Shown one piece after another: positions 32,124 through 40,443 of a DNA stretch of 61,091 nt. The stretch comes from a virus: positions 1 to 61,091 of the IMG/VR virus record IMGVR_UViG_3300015360_000046; one strand, given 5' to 3'. The notes beneath the pieces were generated by a model, which saw nothing but the letters and a program-made list of their open reading frames with translations, did not search any database and had not been told where the DNA came from. Position numbers and translations under genes: made by a program. The number at the start of each line of letters is the position of its first letter. The stretch's first letter is position 1.

Positions 32124-32760
32124 ACAACTCTCTAATAAATTTGAGCAATTGAAGACTAATTACAACCAAAAGGTTGGTCAGCTTCAGGCTATTCAGGATC
32201 ATCTGGCATCAAGTAAAACACAGCTTATTGCACTCACGGATAAAGAGGATTTAACCTTAAAGACAAGTTTATTCCTTCAATCTCTTTCTGATCATACTCG
32301 CTTGCAAGTGCTAGATAAAATTGCTGGTATTGTAACTGATGCATTGCAGACTATAAAAGATACCAATTTAACGTTTACGATGCGCCTAGTCATTAAGGCA
32401 AATCAACCTACCCTGGAAATGGGTATCATTGATAAGCTATCTGGTCAGACGTATGATGTGCTTACTTCCTTCGGGGGAGGTATTTGCGACATAGTGTCAT
32501 TGGCACTTCGTGTTGCATTACTAGTCAAATGGCAGCCGACGTTGTCTCGTGTGCTTATCTTGGATGAAGCCTGCAAACATGTCGCTCAGAAAGATCAAGA
32601 GTTACTTGCAATATTCGTTCGTAAGCTTTCAGAGGCTTTAAATGTTCAGTTTATTTGGATTTCACATAGCGAGATATTAGAGCAAGCTGGACATAAAATT
32701 TTCGAGGTAATTAAAAAAAATGGAATCTCAAAAACCGAAGAAAAAACGCCCCACATTTAA
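32116..32760 (+). CDS. SbcC/Rad50-like ATPase, C-terminal half, 214 aa
   Basis: A short coiled coil (about 1-60) leads into the lobe II of an SMC-type ATPase: signature SFGGGICDIVSLALRVAL (118-135), Walker B VLILDEACKHVA (146-157) and the H-loop WISHSEIL. There is no Walker A and no zinc hook, both of which are in the 29195 protein. The two should dimerise head-to-tail to make a complete ATP site. Start is GTG 32116, overlapping the preceding stop. Confidence 0.85.
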   Translation: MNKQLSNKFEQLKTNYNQKVGQLQAIQDHLASSKTQLIALTDKEDLTLKTSLFLQSLSDHTRLQVLDKIAGIVTDALQTIKDTNLTFTMRLVIKANQPTLEMGIIDKLSGQTYDVLTSFGGGICDIVSLALRVALLVKWQPTLSRVLILDEACKHVAQKDQELLAIFVRKLSEALNVQFIWISHSEILEQAGHKIFEVIKKNGISKTEEKTPHI

Positions 32761-33292
32761 TCAGAACGCAGCAATTAGAGGAGCAATACGACGGATTTTT
32801 AGTAGATCTCCTGCTAAGATTGAAGCGCAAATGAAGGTTCGTCGCGAAGTTCCAAAATTTAATAAAGATGGTTCTAGATCTAAAGTAGATGCAGTTCAAT
32901 ATCAATGCAACATATGTAAAAATTGGGTTGGATCCACTCATGTGGAGGTTGATCATACTGTGCCAGTGATTGAAGTTAATGAACAGGGATTTGTTGATTG
33001 GAATACTTTTGTAAACAGATTATTTTGCCAAGTGCAAGATTTACAAGTTTTGTGTGATCCATGCCACGATCAAAAGACACGAGATGAGCGTAAATCTCGC
33101 CAAGCATTTAAAGATAAGATTTTACTTGACAAATTAGAAGAACGTAGCAAATATGCTGGATCGATTCATGAAGAGAAGGCCTTAAAGAAAGAAATATCTA
33201 AGTTTTTGAAGCTTACTAAGGCGGCGGACACAATTTCCCGCGCCAAGAAACTTAAAGATTTTCTGATAACTAGAATCACAAAGGAAGACTAG
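32720..33292 (+). CDS. HNH endonuclease-type protein, 190 aa
   Basis: A treble-clef HNH domain is visible: YQCNICKNWV with the first CxxC, VEVDHTVPV with the catalytic D-H, and LQVLCDPCHDQKT with the second CxxC and final His (about residues 55-120). Basic N-terminal and helical C-terminal regions flank it. It overlaps the SbcC half by 41 bases and occupies a stable slot within the cluster, so it may be a phage nuclease for DNA processing and not a free-standing homing enzyme, though that cannot be excluded. Confidence 0.85.
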   Translation: MESQKPKKKRPTFNQNAAIRGAIRRIFSRSPAKIEAQMKVRREVPKFNKDGSRSKVDAVQYQCNICKNWVGSTHVEVDHTVPVIEVNEQGFVDWNTFVNRLFCQVQDLQVLCDPCHDQKTRDERKSRQAFKDKILLDKLEERSKYAGSIHEEKALKKEISKFLKLTKAADTISRAKKLKDFLITRITKED

Positions 33293-33576
33293 TGCAAATT
33301 ATTGCGTGGATTGTTACGATCTTATTTGGCGTTACATATTGGCCTCAACTTTGGCATAGCTATAGGACTAAAAGTGTTGGCGATATTAGCCCATATGCAT
33401 GGTTTATTCAATCTCTTGCATATGCGTTAGCTATTAGCTACGGTGTATCACTTATGCAATGGCCTATGATCATCGGGTATGTTCATGGGTTGCTATGTAG
33501 TGTGGTATTCCTACTCATGTATTGGAAATACACTAAGACGCGTAAGAAACGAGGCAAACGAGGCAAACATGTATAG
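33292..33576 (+). CDS. PQ-loop/SemiSWEET-like membrane protein, 94 aa
   Basis: Three hydrophobic segments are visible at about residues 3-18, 35-52 and 58-80. The PQ-loop motif YWPQLWHSYRTKSVGDIS is at about 17-34. The single triple-helix bundle of about 90 residues is the SemiSWEET size; these dimerise to carry sugars or other small solutes in bacteria. A phage copy is unexpected. A basic tail (KTRKKRGKRGKHV) follows. GTG 33292 overlaps the preceding TAG. Confidence 0.8.
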   Translation: MQIIAWIVTILFGVTYWPQLWHSYRTKSVGDISPYAWFIQSLAYALAISYGVSLMQWPMIIGYVHGLLCSVVFLLMYWKYTKTRKKRGKRGKHV

Positions 33577-34021
33577 ATTATCAGATGAGTTAGCTAAACT
33601 GCTACTATCAAAGATGCGTAAACCGGATATCGAGACATCAGGTAACGCAGCCTTTTTACCTAAAAATAAAAATAGTTTAGGCCTGATTGATCCAATCTGT
33701 TGTTATGGAACGTCATTTACATATATTCTTGAGAGTCCCAAACCCCTCATTAATCCTGAATTACCATTTATTCCTGCCGGAGTTGAAGGATACTTTTTAT
33801 ATCGGAAGGAAGAGCTTCAACCTGTTAATGAACCTTGGGAAATTAGTCGTGTGTTTATAGATCCCAACTATGAAGATCCGGAAGAAAAGATCGATGTGTC
33901 CGATGTGTCAGTTATTATAGCCAGTGATATTGTCAAATTAACGGCTCCAACGCTTAAGACATTTGAACAACTTGTAGCAAAAGAACCATTAATTGTTGAT
34001 TGTTTGAAATTGGAGAAATAA
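33569..34021 (+). CDS. Hypothetical protein, 150 aa
   Basis: No recognised family. Start 33569 overlaps the membrane protein gene by eight bases. The sequence is mixed alpha/beta, acidic in its second half (NYEDPEEKIDVSDV), with no Cys cluster or signal peptide. Confidence 0.62.
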   Translation: MYRLSDELAKLLLSKMRKPDIETSGNAAFLPKNKNSLGLIDPICCYGTSFTYILESPKPLINPELPFIPAGVEGYFLYRKEELQPVNEPWEISRVFIDPNYEDPEEKIDVSDVSVIIASDIVKLTAPTLKTFEQLVAKEPLIVDCLKLEK

Positions 34022-34022
34022 T

Positions 34023-34424
34023 ATGGAAGAGAATAAACCGACTAATTTTAAAGAAGCAGCCTTATCACATATTCCAGCCAGTGTTGTTGAATCTATGAGA
34101 CGTCAATCAGCTGTAAGTACAGAAGGCATGTCGATTTTGGAAGCCCTTACGAAGAACGGTGGACCAAAAATGATTCCTGAACAGCATGCAGTTGCATCTC
34201 AACCAGTTCAAAAATCCAGCATGTCATTAGCTGTCGATGGGCGTGTTATTAGGATTTCATTAGATCCAACTGAAGGCGCAGTTACAATGCTGCTTTATCT
34301 GTTGGCAACTGTTTGGAGTAAGGATAAGAAGATCGCAAAGGTGTTAAAGCAATTCAATTTTCATTTTTTTGACGAAAACAAGAATCAATTATATCCACTT
34401 GTAAAAACACGTGATAAAATCTAG
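34023..34424 (+). CDS. Hypothetical protein, 133 aa
   Basis: No recognised family. The N-terminal 60 residues look disordered and Ala/Ser/Gln-rich; the C-terminal half has a hydrophobic helix (GAVTMLLYLLATVW) and a FHFFDENKNQLYPL strand. It follows the previous gene by one base and overlaps the next zinc protein by 14. Confidence 0.62.
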   Translation: MEENKPTNFKEAALSHIPASVVESMRRQSAVSTEGMSILEALTKNGGPKMIPEQHAVASQPVQKSSMSLAVDGRVIRISLDPTEGAVTMLLYLLATVWSKDKKIAKVLKQFNFHFFDENKNQLYPLVKTRDKI

Positions 34425-34599
34425 CGCTCCGTGTGCATGCGGGCACTCATATAGTAACCACCTGAGTCAGACTTTTCAGCTAGATGATAGTGGACTTGAT
34501 GTTATCAACGGATGTAGTGTTAAATATTGTGACTGTAACATTTTTGACTTTGATAACCTAAGATTTTTGGAGAAGGAATATGAGTCAAAAAACCACTAA
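34411..34599 (+). CDS. CxCxH...NLxYLE small zinc protein (family member 5), 62 aa
   Basis: CACGHSYSNH at about residues 8-17 and CDCNIFDFDNLRFLEKEYE at the end are a complete family pattern. GTG 34411 is the start, in the end of the preceding gene. It precedes the polymerase mini-ORF. Function unknown. Confidence 0.75.
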   Translation: MIKSSAPCACGHSYSNHLSQTFQLDDSGLDVINGCSVKYCDCNIFDFDNLRFLEKEYESKNH

Positions 34600-34645
34600 A
34601 CAATTACATTATCAACAGCATAAAACTAGGTTAATATGGATTTAA
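34580..34645 (+). CDS. Possible 21-aa mini-ORF coupled to the polymerase
   Basis: ATG 34580 has GAAGGA four bases upstream and the frame (MSQKTTKQLHYQQHKTRLIWI) ends ten bases inside the polymerase gene, whose own start lacks a good ribosome site. The mini-ORF may exist to deliver ribosomes to the polymerase start. No protein family. Confidence 0.45.
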   Translation: MSQKTTKQLHYQQHKTRLIWI

Positions 34646-37600
34646 ATAATAATTCATGCGTAAAATGTCCTTTAAGTGAACTTCGAACCTGTGTCTTGAA
34701 CGGGACGGGAGATAAACAATCAAAGATTGTCTTTATTATGGATTCGCCATCCAGAGAAGATGATATGCATAAACTTGCCTTTTCTGGCCTCTCTGCACGC
34801 AAATTAGAGAGCGTTCTAGCTCGCCTAGGTCTTCATAGTAGTCAGGTTTACATGACGTATGCAACACGTTGTCGTGCTAACCTAAGAACCATCGAAGGAG
34901 TGCGACCAGCTAACTTTGACGAGATTCAAGCATGTTCGCAATATCTCTATGATGAGTTAACAGAAATTAAGCCACATGTCCTTGTACCTATGGGTACAGA
35001 AGCAATGATGGCTGTGTTTAATATCAAGAAACCAAAGGTTGGTGAACTTAGGGGTATTGAAGCTTGGTCGGAACGATTTAATTGCAAGATTATTCCGACG
35101 TATGGTACAGGAGCGATTTTACGCAACCCAAACCTTGAAGAAGTGATGTTGCAAGATATTCGCAGAGCAGTTGAATCTTCTAAATATCCTGAAATGTCTG
35201 ATATTAAGAAAGGTAATTATTTGGTTATTAATAGTATGCAAACATTTGATGCTTTTTGCGATCGAATTGTTGAGCAGGAAGAGGTTTCAATCGATTTAGA
35301 AACAACAGGCTTTGATTGGCAATCAGATAAGATAATTTGTTGTTCATTCTCCTGGGCTGCAAATACTGGGGTGCTTCTCCCGATTACAAAATGGATCGGT
35401 GTCGAACACGAGAAGATTGTTGTTAAGCAGAAGAAAACTACTAAGAAGGGTGTTACTACTTATAAGCCTGTTGAGGAGATAGAGAAATGGATCGAGGATA
35501 CATATCATCCATGGTGGGCTGACAAACAAGAGTATGTAATGACACGATTCCGTAAAATCATGGAAAGTAATATTAAATTTGTCGCTCAGAATGGTAAGTT
35601 TGATTGGAAATTCTTATTACAAATGGGTTGGGATGTTAAACCGCTAGCATATGATACACTTCTAATGCACTATCTTCTGCGTGAAACCTCTAAAGGGGAA
35701 CATAACCTAGAAGATATGGCGCTCCAGTATCTGGGCAAAGGGCAACATAAGAAAGAGCTTGATGACTGGTTTAAGGCCAATAAGATGGGTGATGATGATA
35801 ATAAGAAGAATTATGCTCGGGTGCCTACGGACCTTCTCTTTTCCTACGGTGCAGCTGATGCTGATGTAACTCTCCAATTAAAGAATATTTTCATGCCTCG
35901 GCTTGAAGCAGAAGGTATGGCTGATCTATTTAAGCATCTTATCATGCCTCTAAACTTTACACTTACACAGATGGAATTTGAGGGATTTTTAATTGATAAA
36001 ACTGCGCTCCATTATGCTAAGAGTGTTTTAACACAGCAAATGATCGATACACAAACACATATCGGCAAGTTATTAATTGACGAAGGCGTTTTTAAACCTG
36101 TTGATTTTACTAATCAGGCAGAAGTTGACGTATTGATTGCTAACACACTTGAGATTCTAGATTCACCAAAGCAACTTTCTAAGTTATTGTTTGAAACACT
36201 CAAGCTTACTCCGATTAAACAAACAAAAACAGGATACTCTACAGATGAGGAGGTATTAAACATCTTGGGGAAGAAGTATCAGATTAAAGATCCTGTAACT
36301 GGCGAGTGGATCAATGACCCTAAAAGTGTTCCATCATCTATTGTGCAATTTCGTGGACAAGCGAAGCTGCTTCGAACTTATGTAGTAGGCATTGAGACAC
36401 GTTTAGATAAATATGGTCGGTTGCACACCAAGTTTTTACAGGAAGGTACAGAATCAGGACGTCTCTCTAGTCGTGATCCTAACTTTCAAAACTTTCCTCG
36501 TGATTCTAAATTGATTAAGAATATGTTCATTCCATCCCCTGGAAATGTCATTATTGAAGCTGATGAAGGACAGAATGAGTTCAGATGGTGGGGCATTTAT
36601 TCTAATGATCCACAGCTTGTTACAGATTTGAATGATGGGTTAGACATCCATAAACTTGTTGCTGCTTTGGCTGGCAAGGTCGATTATAAGAATGTAACAC
36701 CCAAGCAGCGTCAGGTTGCTAAATCAATCGTGTTCGGGCTCATGTTTAATATGGGTACAGAGAAGCTGTCTAAAGATCATGGTGTTACTGTTCAATATGC
36801 TGAAGAAATTAAGAACATCTTCTTTAGTCGGTATCCTGTTGCGAAGCAATGGAAGTATGACATCGTTAAGTTCGCTAAGAAAAATCTCTATGTTCAGAAC
36901 CGCTTCGGTCGTGTTCGCCACCTTCTAGCTATTAACCATCCAGACAATAAGATCGCGTACCAAGATGAACAGGGGGCGGTAAATTGTGTTGATGATCAAA
37001 CACAAATTTTAACAAAAGATGGATGGAAATCACACACAGAGGTTAACTCTGGAACCATTGTCGCAACTAAAAATCCAAATACTGGTGAATTGGAATGGCA
37101 ACCAATTCTTACTGTGAACAGATCAAATTATAATGGATTAATGTATGAATTTAATACCGCCAGCATATCTGCGGTAACAACTCCAAATCACAGGTGGTTA
37201 ATTGATAGAATATATAGCACAGGACGTAAACAAAAAAAAATAAAATTAAATATATTTAGAGAATCTCAAATAGTTTCGCCATCAGGGGCTGACAGAATTC
37301 ACTTAACAGTGGATTCATATAATGGAAATAATACTAGTTCATTTACTAATGATGAGATTGAATTGATTGGATGGTTAATTACAGAGGGGTCTTATTCTAA
37401 CTCATATGTTGATAAAAAATCTAAGCTTCTTAAAACACCAACAAGCTTAACAATTTGCAAATCATTGCGAGGAAATCCAGACAAATGTGCTCAAATTGAC
37501 AATTTATTTGCACGATTAAATTGTGGCACAGGTATTTATGCTGCACCACGAACACAAGAAAAATATTGGTCTACAAAAAATAAACCTCTAATATTAAAGA

Positions 37601-38331
37601 TCCGCAAATGGTTACCAACACGCTGTCTAACCCCTCAATTTTTATTACATTTATCAATAGAACAGTTGCATATTTTATATGAAACAATGTTATTAGGAGA
37701 TGGCTGCTGGGATAATGTTGCAAAATGTAGACGACAATTTGCTGTTAAAAATCAAACAGCCACAGATATGTTTTCGATGTTGTGTGTACTGATTGGGCAA
37801 AGCCACCACGTTTTTAAGAGAGATTTATCAATGTATCATCCTAGTTCTCCAAAATTACAAAATGTTCCTAAAATGTCATCTATTAATATCGGTGAGTTAA
37901 AAAAACGTACCAGAACACAATGTCTTTCTGAACGAACAATCCATAAGAATTGGCAAGGTATTGTTTGGTGTCCGACTGTTGAAAATCAAACGTGGATCGC
38001 CAGACGAAATGGAACAGTATATGTAACTGGTAACTCACCAATTCAAGGTGCTGCGTCAGACTATGTATCTAATGCAGCCAATCGAATTAGAGCTAAATTA
38101 TTAGAGAAAGGTTTGAAGGGTAAATTGCGTAACCTAATTCATGATGCTATTTACGTAGAGACTCCGCAATCCGAAATTAAAGAGACTTTAGAAATTATGG
38201 AAGAGGCAATGACGCGCAGGATATTAGGGATTCAAATTCCGTTAATTGCTGATTTTAAAATTGGTAAGCGTTGGGGTCGTATGCACAACATCAAGGTAGC
38301 TAACATTATTAAAAAACAGGTTACTTTATAG
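34636..38331 (+). CDS. Family A DNA polymerase with UDG-like N-domain and intein, 1231 aa precursor
   Basis: Residues 1-175 resemble family 4 uracil-DNA glycosylases, with C8, C11, C79 and C100 in iron-sulphur positions. The catalytic GEAPG and HP motifs are altered (MDSPSRED, TYGTGAILRNP), so it is probably inactive, as in SPO1-type polymerases. A 3'-5' exonuclease follows (DLETTG about 220, QNGKFDWKF, AADADVT). Polymerase motifs are ADEGQNEFRWW (A), RQVAKSIVFGLMFNMG (B, with Phe for the usual Tyr) and LIHDAIYVE (C). A 350-residue intein sits between N783 and S1134, just before SPIQGAASD. The spliced enzyme would be 881 aa. Confidence 0.95.
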   Translation: MDLNNNSCVKCPLSELRTCVLNGTGDKQSKIVFIMDSPSREDDMHKLAFSGLSARKLESVLARLGLHSSQVYMTYATRCRANLRTIEGVRPANFDEIQACSQYLYDELTEIKPHVLVPMGTEAMMAVFNIKKPKVGELRGIEAWSERFNCKIIPTYGTGAILRNPNLEEVMLQDIRRAVESSKYPEMSDIKKGNYLVINSMQTFDAFCDRIVEQEEVSIDLETTGFDWQSDKIICCSFSWAANTGVLLPITKWIGVEHEKIVVKQKKTTKKGVTTYKPVEEIEKWIEDTYHPWWADKQEYVMTRFRKIMESNIKFVAQNGKFDWKFLLQMGWDVKPLAYDTLLMHYLLRETSKGEHNLEDMALQYLGKGQHKKELDDWFKANKMGDDDNKKNYARVPTDLLFSYGAADADVTLQLKNIFMPRLEAEGMADLFKHLIMPLNFTLTQMEFEGFLIDKTALHYAKSVLTQQMIDTQTHIGKLLIDEGVFKPVDFTNQAEVDVLIANTLEILDSPKQLSKLLFETLKLTPIKQTKTGYSTDEEVLNILGKKYQIKDPVTGEWINDPKSVPSSIVQFRGQAKLLRTYVVGIETRLDKYGRLHTKFLQEGTESGRLSSRDPNFQNFPRDSKLIKNMFIPSPGNVIIEADEGQNEFRWWGIYSNDPQLVTDLNDGLDIHKLVAALAGKVDYKNVTPKQRQVAKSIVFGLMFNMGTEKLSKDHGVTVQYAEEIKNIFFSRYPVAKQWKYDIVKFAKKNLYVQNRFGRVRHLLAINHPDNKIAYQDEQGAVNCVDDQTQILTKDGWKSHTEVNSGTIVATKNPNTGELEWQPILTVNRSNYNGLMYEFNTASISAVTTPNHRWLIDRIYSTGRKQKKIKLNIFRESQIVSPSGADRIHLTVDSYNGNNTSSFTNDEIELIGWLITEGSYSNSYVDKKSKLLKTPTSLTICKSLRGNPDKCAQIDNLFARLNCGTGIYAAPRTQEKYWSTKNKPLILKIRKWLPTRCLTPQFLLHLSIEQLHILYETMLLGDGCWDNVAKCRRQFAVKNQTATDMFSMLCVLIGQSHHVFKRDLSMYHPSSPKLQNVPKMSSINIGELKKRTRTQCLSERTIHKNWQGIVWCPTVENQTWIARRNGTVYVTGNSPIQGAASDYVSNAANRIRAKLLEKGLKGKLRNLIHDAIYVETPQSEIKETLEIMEEAMTRRILGIQIPLIADFKIGKRWGRMHNIKVANIIKKQVTL
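36985..38034 (+). mobile_element. Intein with LAGLIDADG-type homing endonuclease in the polymerase
   Basis: The element runs from C784 (CVDDQTQILTKDGW, block A) to N1133 (VYVTGN). Block B is AVTTPNHRWL, block F VWCPTVENQTWIARRNG and block G GTVYVTGN, with Ser as the +1 residue. The penultimate residue is Gly in place of the usual His. Two dodecapeptide-like motifs, ELIGWLITEG (about 906-916) and YETMLLGDGCW (about 1014-1026), indicate a LAGLIDADG homing enzyme. The DNA is more A-rich than the flanking polymerase sequence, which suggests separate origin. Confidence 0.93.
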
Positions 38332-38349
38332 ATACAATCATGTTATACT
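38321..38349 (+). promoter_or_regulatory. Probable promoter after the polymerase gene
   Basis: TTACTT (38321-38326), a 17-base spacer and TATACT (38344-38349). The next ATG is at 38366 with TAGGTTAAA upstream, so this one would have a short leader. Confidence 0.5.
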
Positions 38350-38365
38350 TATTCTATAGGTTAAA

Positions 38366-38905
38366 ATGAACGAAATTAAAACAAATGTGATTGTTTATTT
38401 AGCATGCCGAATGACTGGACGCTCTAAAGCTGTCATGGTTAAAGAGGCTTATAATGCAGTCGCAATCCTCTCTAAACATGGAATCACATGTATTTCTCCT
38501 GTCCTTAAAGAAAATATTGTTTCTGAGCATAAGATTCTTACAGCCGAGTCTGAGCAGGCTTTAGCTCAAGAGTGGAAAAAAGACAAGGATTATATTAAAC
38601 AAGCGCATGTTGTGCTTGACTTATCAGCTGCATCTCGAATACGTAGTGAAGGGGCAACTCACGAATACATGTTTGCACGTTATGCTTTGTTCAAACCTGT
38701 TGTACGATTGTTCCCTAAGGGTTTAGGTCACTCCGTGGCTCGCATTGAAAATGCATTTATCGCTCGGACATTAGAAGAAGCAGCTATTGCCATCATAGGA
38801 AAATGGGGCACTAGATCACGTCGGATCCTTTGGCGTCTTGAAGAACGAATTTTTTGGAAATGGATGAAATTGTTGCGCTTGCAGTTCTTTGGTCTATTTA
38901 GATAA
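38366..38905 (+). CDS. Nucleoside 2-deoxyribosyltransferase-like (DUF4406-type) protein, 179 aa
   Basis: VIVYLACRMTGR at the N-terminus, a CISPVLKENIV segment, WKKDKDYIKQAHVVLDLSA and SEGATHEYMFARY follow the Rossmann-like deoxyribosyltransferase/DUF4406 pattern, with the Glu of SEGATHE at the usual catalytic region. Such proteins cut or exchange bases on nucleosides or nucleotides. A hydrophobic/aromatic tail (WKWMKLLRLQFFGLF) is unusual and may contact membrane. Possible links are base scavenging or removal of defence-related nucleotides. Confidence 0.7.
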   Translation: MNEIKTNVIVYLACRMTGRSKAVMVKEAYNAVAILSKHGITCISPVLKENIVSEHKILTAESEQALAQEWKKDKDYIKQAHVVLDLSAASRIRSEGATHEYMFARYALFKPVVRLFPKGLGHSVARIENAFIARTLEEAAIAIIGKWGTRSRRILWRLEERIFWKWMKLLRLQFFGLFR

Positions 38906-38921
38906 GATAGCGGGAGGAAGT

Positions 38922-39140
38922 ATGACAAAGCAAGTGTGGACATTGTATGACGTTTGTATATGTAATCATGAATATATGCAACATCACATCCAATGCTCAG
39001 CAAATATCCCAATTGGGCAAAAGTTCTTTCGCGGGATCCTTCCAAACGATGTCAAGATTCAAATGTGTGGATGTAAGACGTTTAGATTTAGTAAAGTGAA
39101 TACCACCAATCCTAAACCTACATTACAGGGAGACGACTAA
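38922..39140 (+). CDS. CxCxH small zinc protein (family member 6), 72 aa
   Basis: CICNHEYMQHH and CGCKTFRFS follow the paired CxC plan, but the NLxYLE tail is replaced by KVNTTNPKP. GGGAGGAAG precedes ATG 38922. The stop shares an A with the next ATG (TAATG). Function unknown. Confidence 0.72.
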   Translation: MTKQVWTLYDVCICNHEYMQHHIQCSANIPIGQKFFRGILPNDVKIQMCGCKTFRFSKVNTTNPKPTLQGDD

Positions 39141-39433
39141 TGTCTGATTTACAATCCTTTGAAGATGAAGCACATAAACTAGTTGCTGAAGCAATAACCC
39201 TTTTAGTTAATAAACGTCGAGATTATGGCGATAATTCTTTGAAAGGTGGGCCTCATGGTATTGTGATCCGCATGACTGATAAAATGGGACGCTTGGAGAA
39301 TCTTATGGGAATATCCGATGGCTCATTTAAACCACGATCAGCCATTATAGGGGATGAACAGATTGACGATACTGTGAAAGATCTTCTGAATTATGCAATT
39401 TTATTCATGATGGAAGCACGGAAATCTAAATGA
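39140..39433 (+). CDS. DUF1599-like (nucleotide modification associated) protein, 97 aa
   Basis: KRRDYGDNSLKGGPHGIVIR, DKMGRLENLM and DDTVKDLLNYAILFMME match the DUF1599 family, a MazG-like all-alpha fold found beside genes for modified DNA bases. It would hydrolyse or bind a nucleotide. Together with the Asp-type thymidylate synthase-like enzyme at 13231 it raises the possibility of a modified base. TAATG-coupled to the upstream gene. Confidence 0.8.
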   Translation: MSDLQSFEDEAHKLVAEAITLLVNKRRDYGDNSLKGGPHGIVIRMTDKMGRLENLMGISDGSFKPRSAIIGDEQIDDTVKDLLNYAILFMMEARKSK

Positions 39434-40443
39434 TACAACATTGGACATTCGATGATGTATTGTTAGAACCAGTTTTCTCGATGATTAGGAGTCGCCAAGA
39501 TGTAGATTCATCTAGTGAATTTCTTGGTCTTAAACTGTCTCTCCCGGTTACCAATTCTAATATGGACACAATCGCCAGTCCAGCGCTAAGTAAGGTATTA
39601 GCTGAGTATGGAACCGTGGGCTCAATTCATAGATTTTCTCCCATTGAAGATAACGTCAAGCTGTATAGAGCTTCCGTTCATAATGGAATTAAACCTATTG
39701 TGGCAATTGGGGTAGGTGAACTAGAAATGCAACGAGCACGCGCCTTACATGCTGAGAGAGCTGATATCTTCCTTCTGGATGTAGCGCATGCCGCTAATAT
39801 TTTGGTTGTTGAGATGTACAATAATGTGATTAAGACATTCCCGAATATTAAAATTATAGTAGGTAATTTTGGTACCGGGGCCGAGGTAGAAGCATTCTTA
39901 AAGTTGTGCGATCGCAAGCCCGAAGCCATTTGTGTAGGTATTGGTGGTGGTAGTATGTGCCTAACACGCGTTGTAACAGGTGTAGGATTGCCTACGTTAG
40001 CATCAATCATAGATTGTGCGCCAGTGTGTGAAGAGAATGAGATTAAGATGATGGTTAACGGTGGGTTGCGAAATAGCGGGGATATTGTTAAAGCACTTGC
40101 AGCTGGTGCTGATCTTGTGATGCTTGGATCGATGTTTGCTGGTACAGATGAAGCATCGGGTGCCCTAAATGAATCTGGCACTAAAAAAGAATATAGAGGT
40201 TCTGCATCGTTACAATCTTATGAGATTCAGGGCAAGATTGCAAGTTGGCGAGCAGTAGAAGGGGATTCAACATGGGTACCTTTGAAAGGTCCTGCAATTA
40301 AGGTTTTGGAAAATATAAACGGCGGGCTAAGAAGTGCTTGTAGTTATCTAGACTCTTCTGATATAAATACTCTAAGGGTTAACGCTCGATTTAATTTTGT
40401 AACGTCTAATACAGTCATTGAAAATAAGGCACACGGCAAATGA
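39430..40443 (+). CDS. IMP dehydrogenase/GMP reductase family enzyme, 337 aa
   Basis: The barrel start FDDVLLEP, VTNSNMDTIASP, and the catalytic loop GIGGGSMCLTRVVTGVG (C177) with NGGLRNSGDIVKALAAGADLVMLGSMFAG are diagnostic. There are no CBS domains, and the length matches GMP reductase (about 345 aa) more than IMPDH (about 490 aa), so direction of reaction is open. Either would shift purine pools for phage DNA. The enzyme uses NAD(P), linking it to the NAD salvage genes. ATGA overlap with the DUF1599 gene and with the primase half. Confidence 0.85.
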   Translation: MIQHWTFDDVLLEPVFSMIRSRQDVDSSSEFLGLKLSLPVTNSNMDTIASPALSKVLAEYGTVGSIHRFSPIEDNVKLYRASVHNGIKPIVAIGVGELEMQRARALHAERADIFLLDVAHAANILVVEMYNNVIKTFPNIKIIVGNFGTGAEVEAFLKLCDRKPEAICVGIGGGSMCLTRVVTGVGLPTLASIIDCAPVCEENEIKMMVNGGLRNSGDIVKALAAGADLVMLGSMFAGTDEASGALNESGTKKEYRGSASLQSYEIQGKIASWRAVEGDSTWVPLKGPAIKVLENINGGLRSACSYLDSSDINTLRVNARFNFVTSNTVIENKAHGK

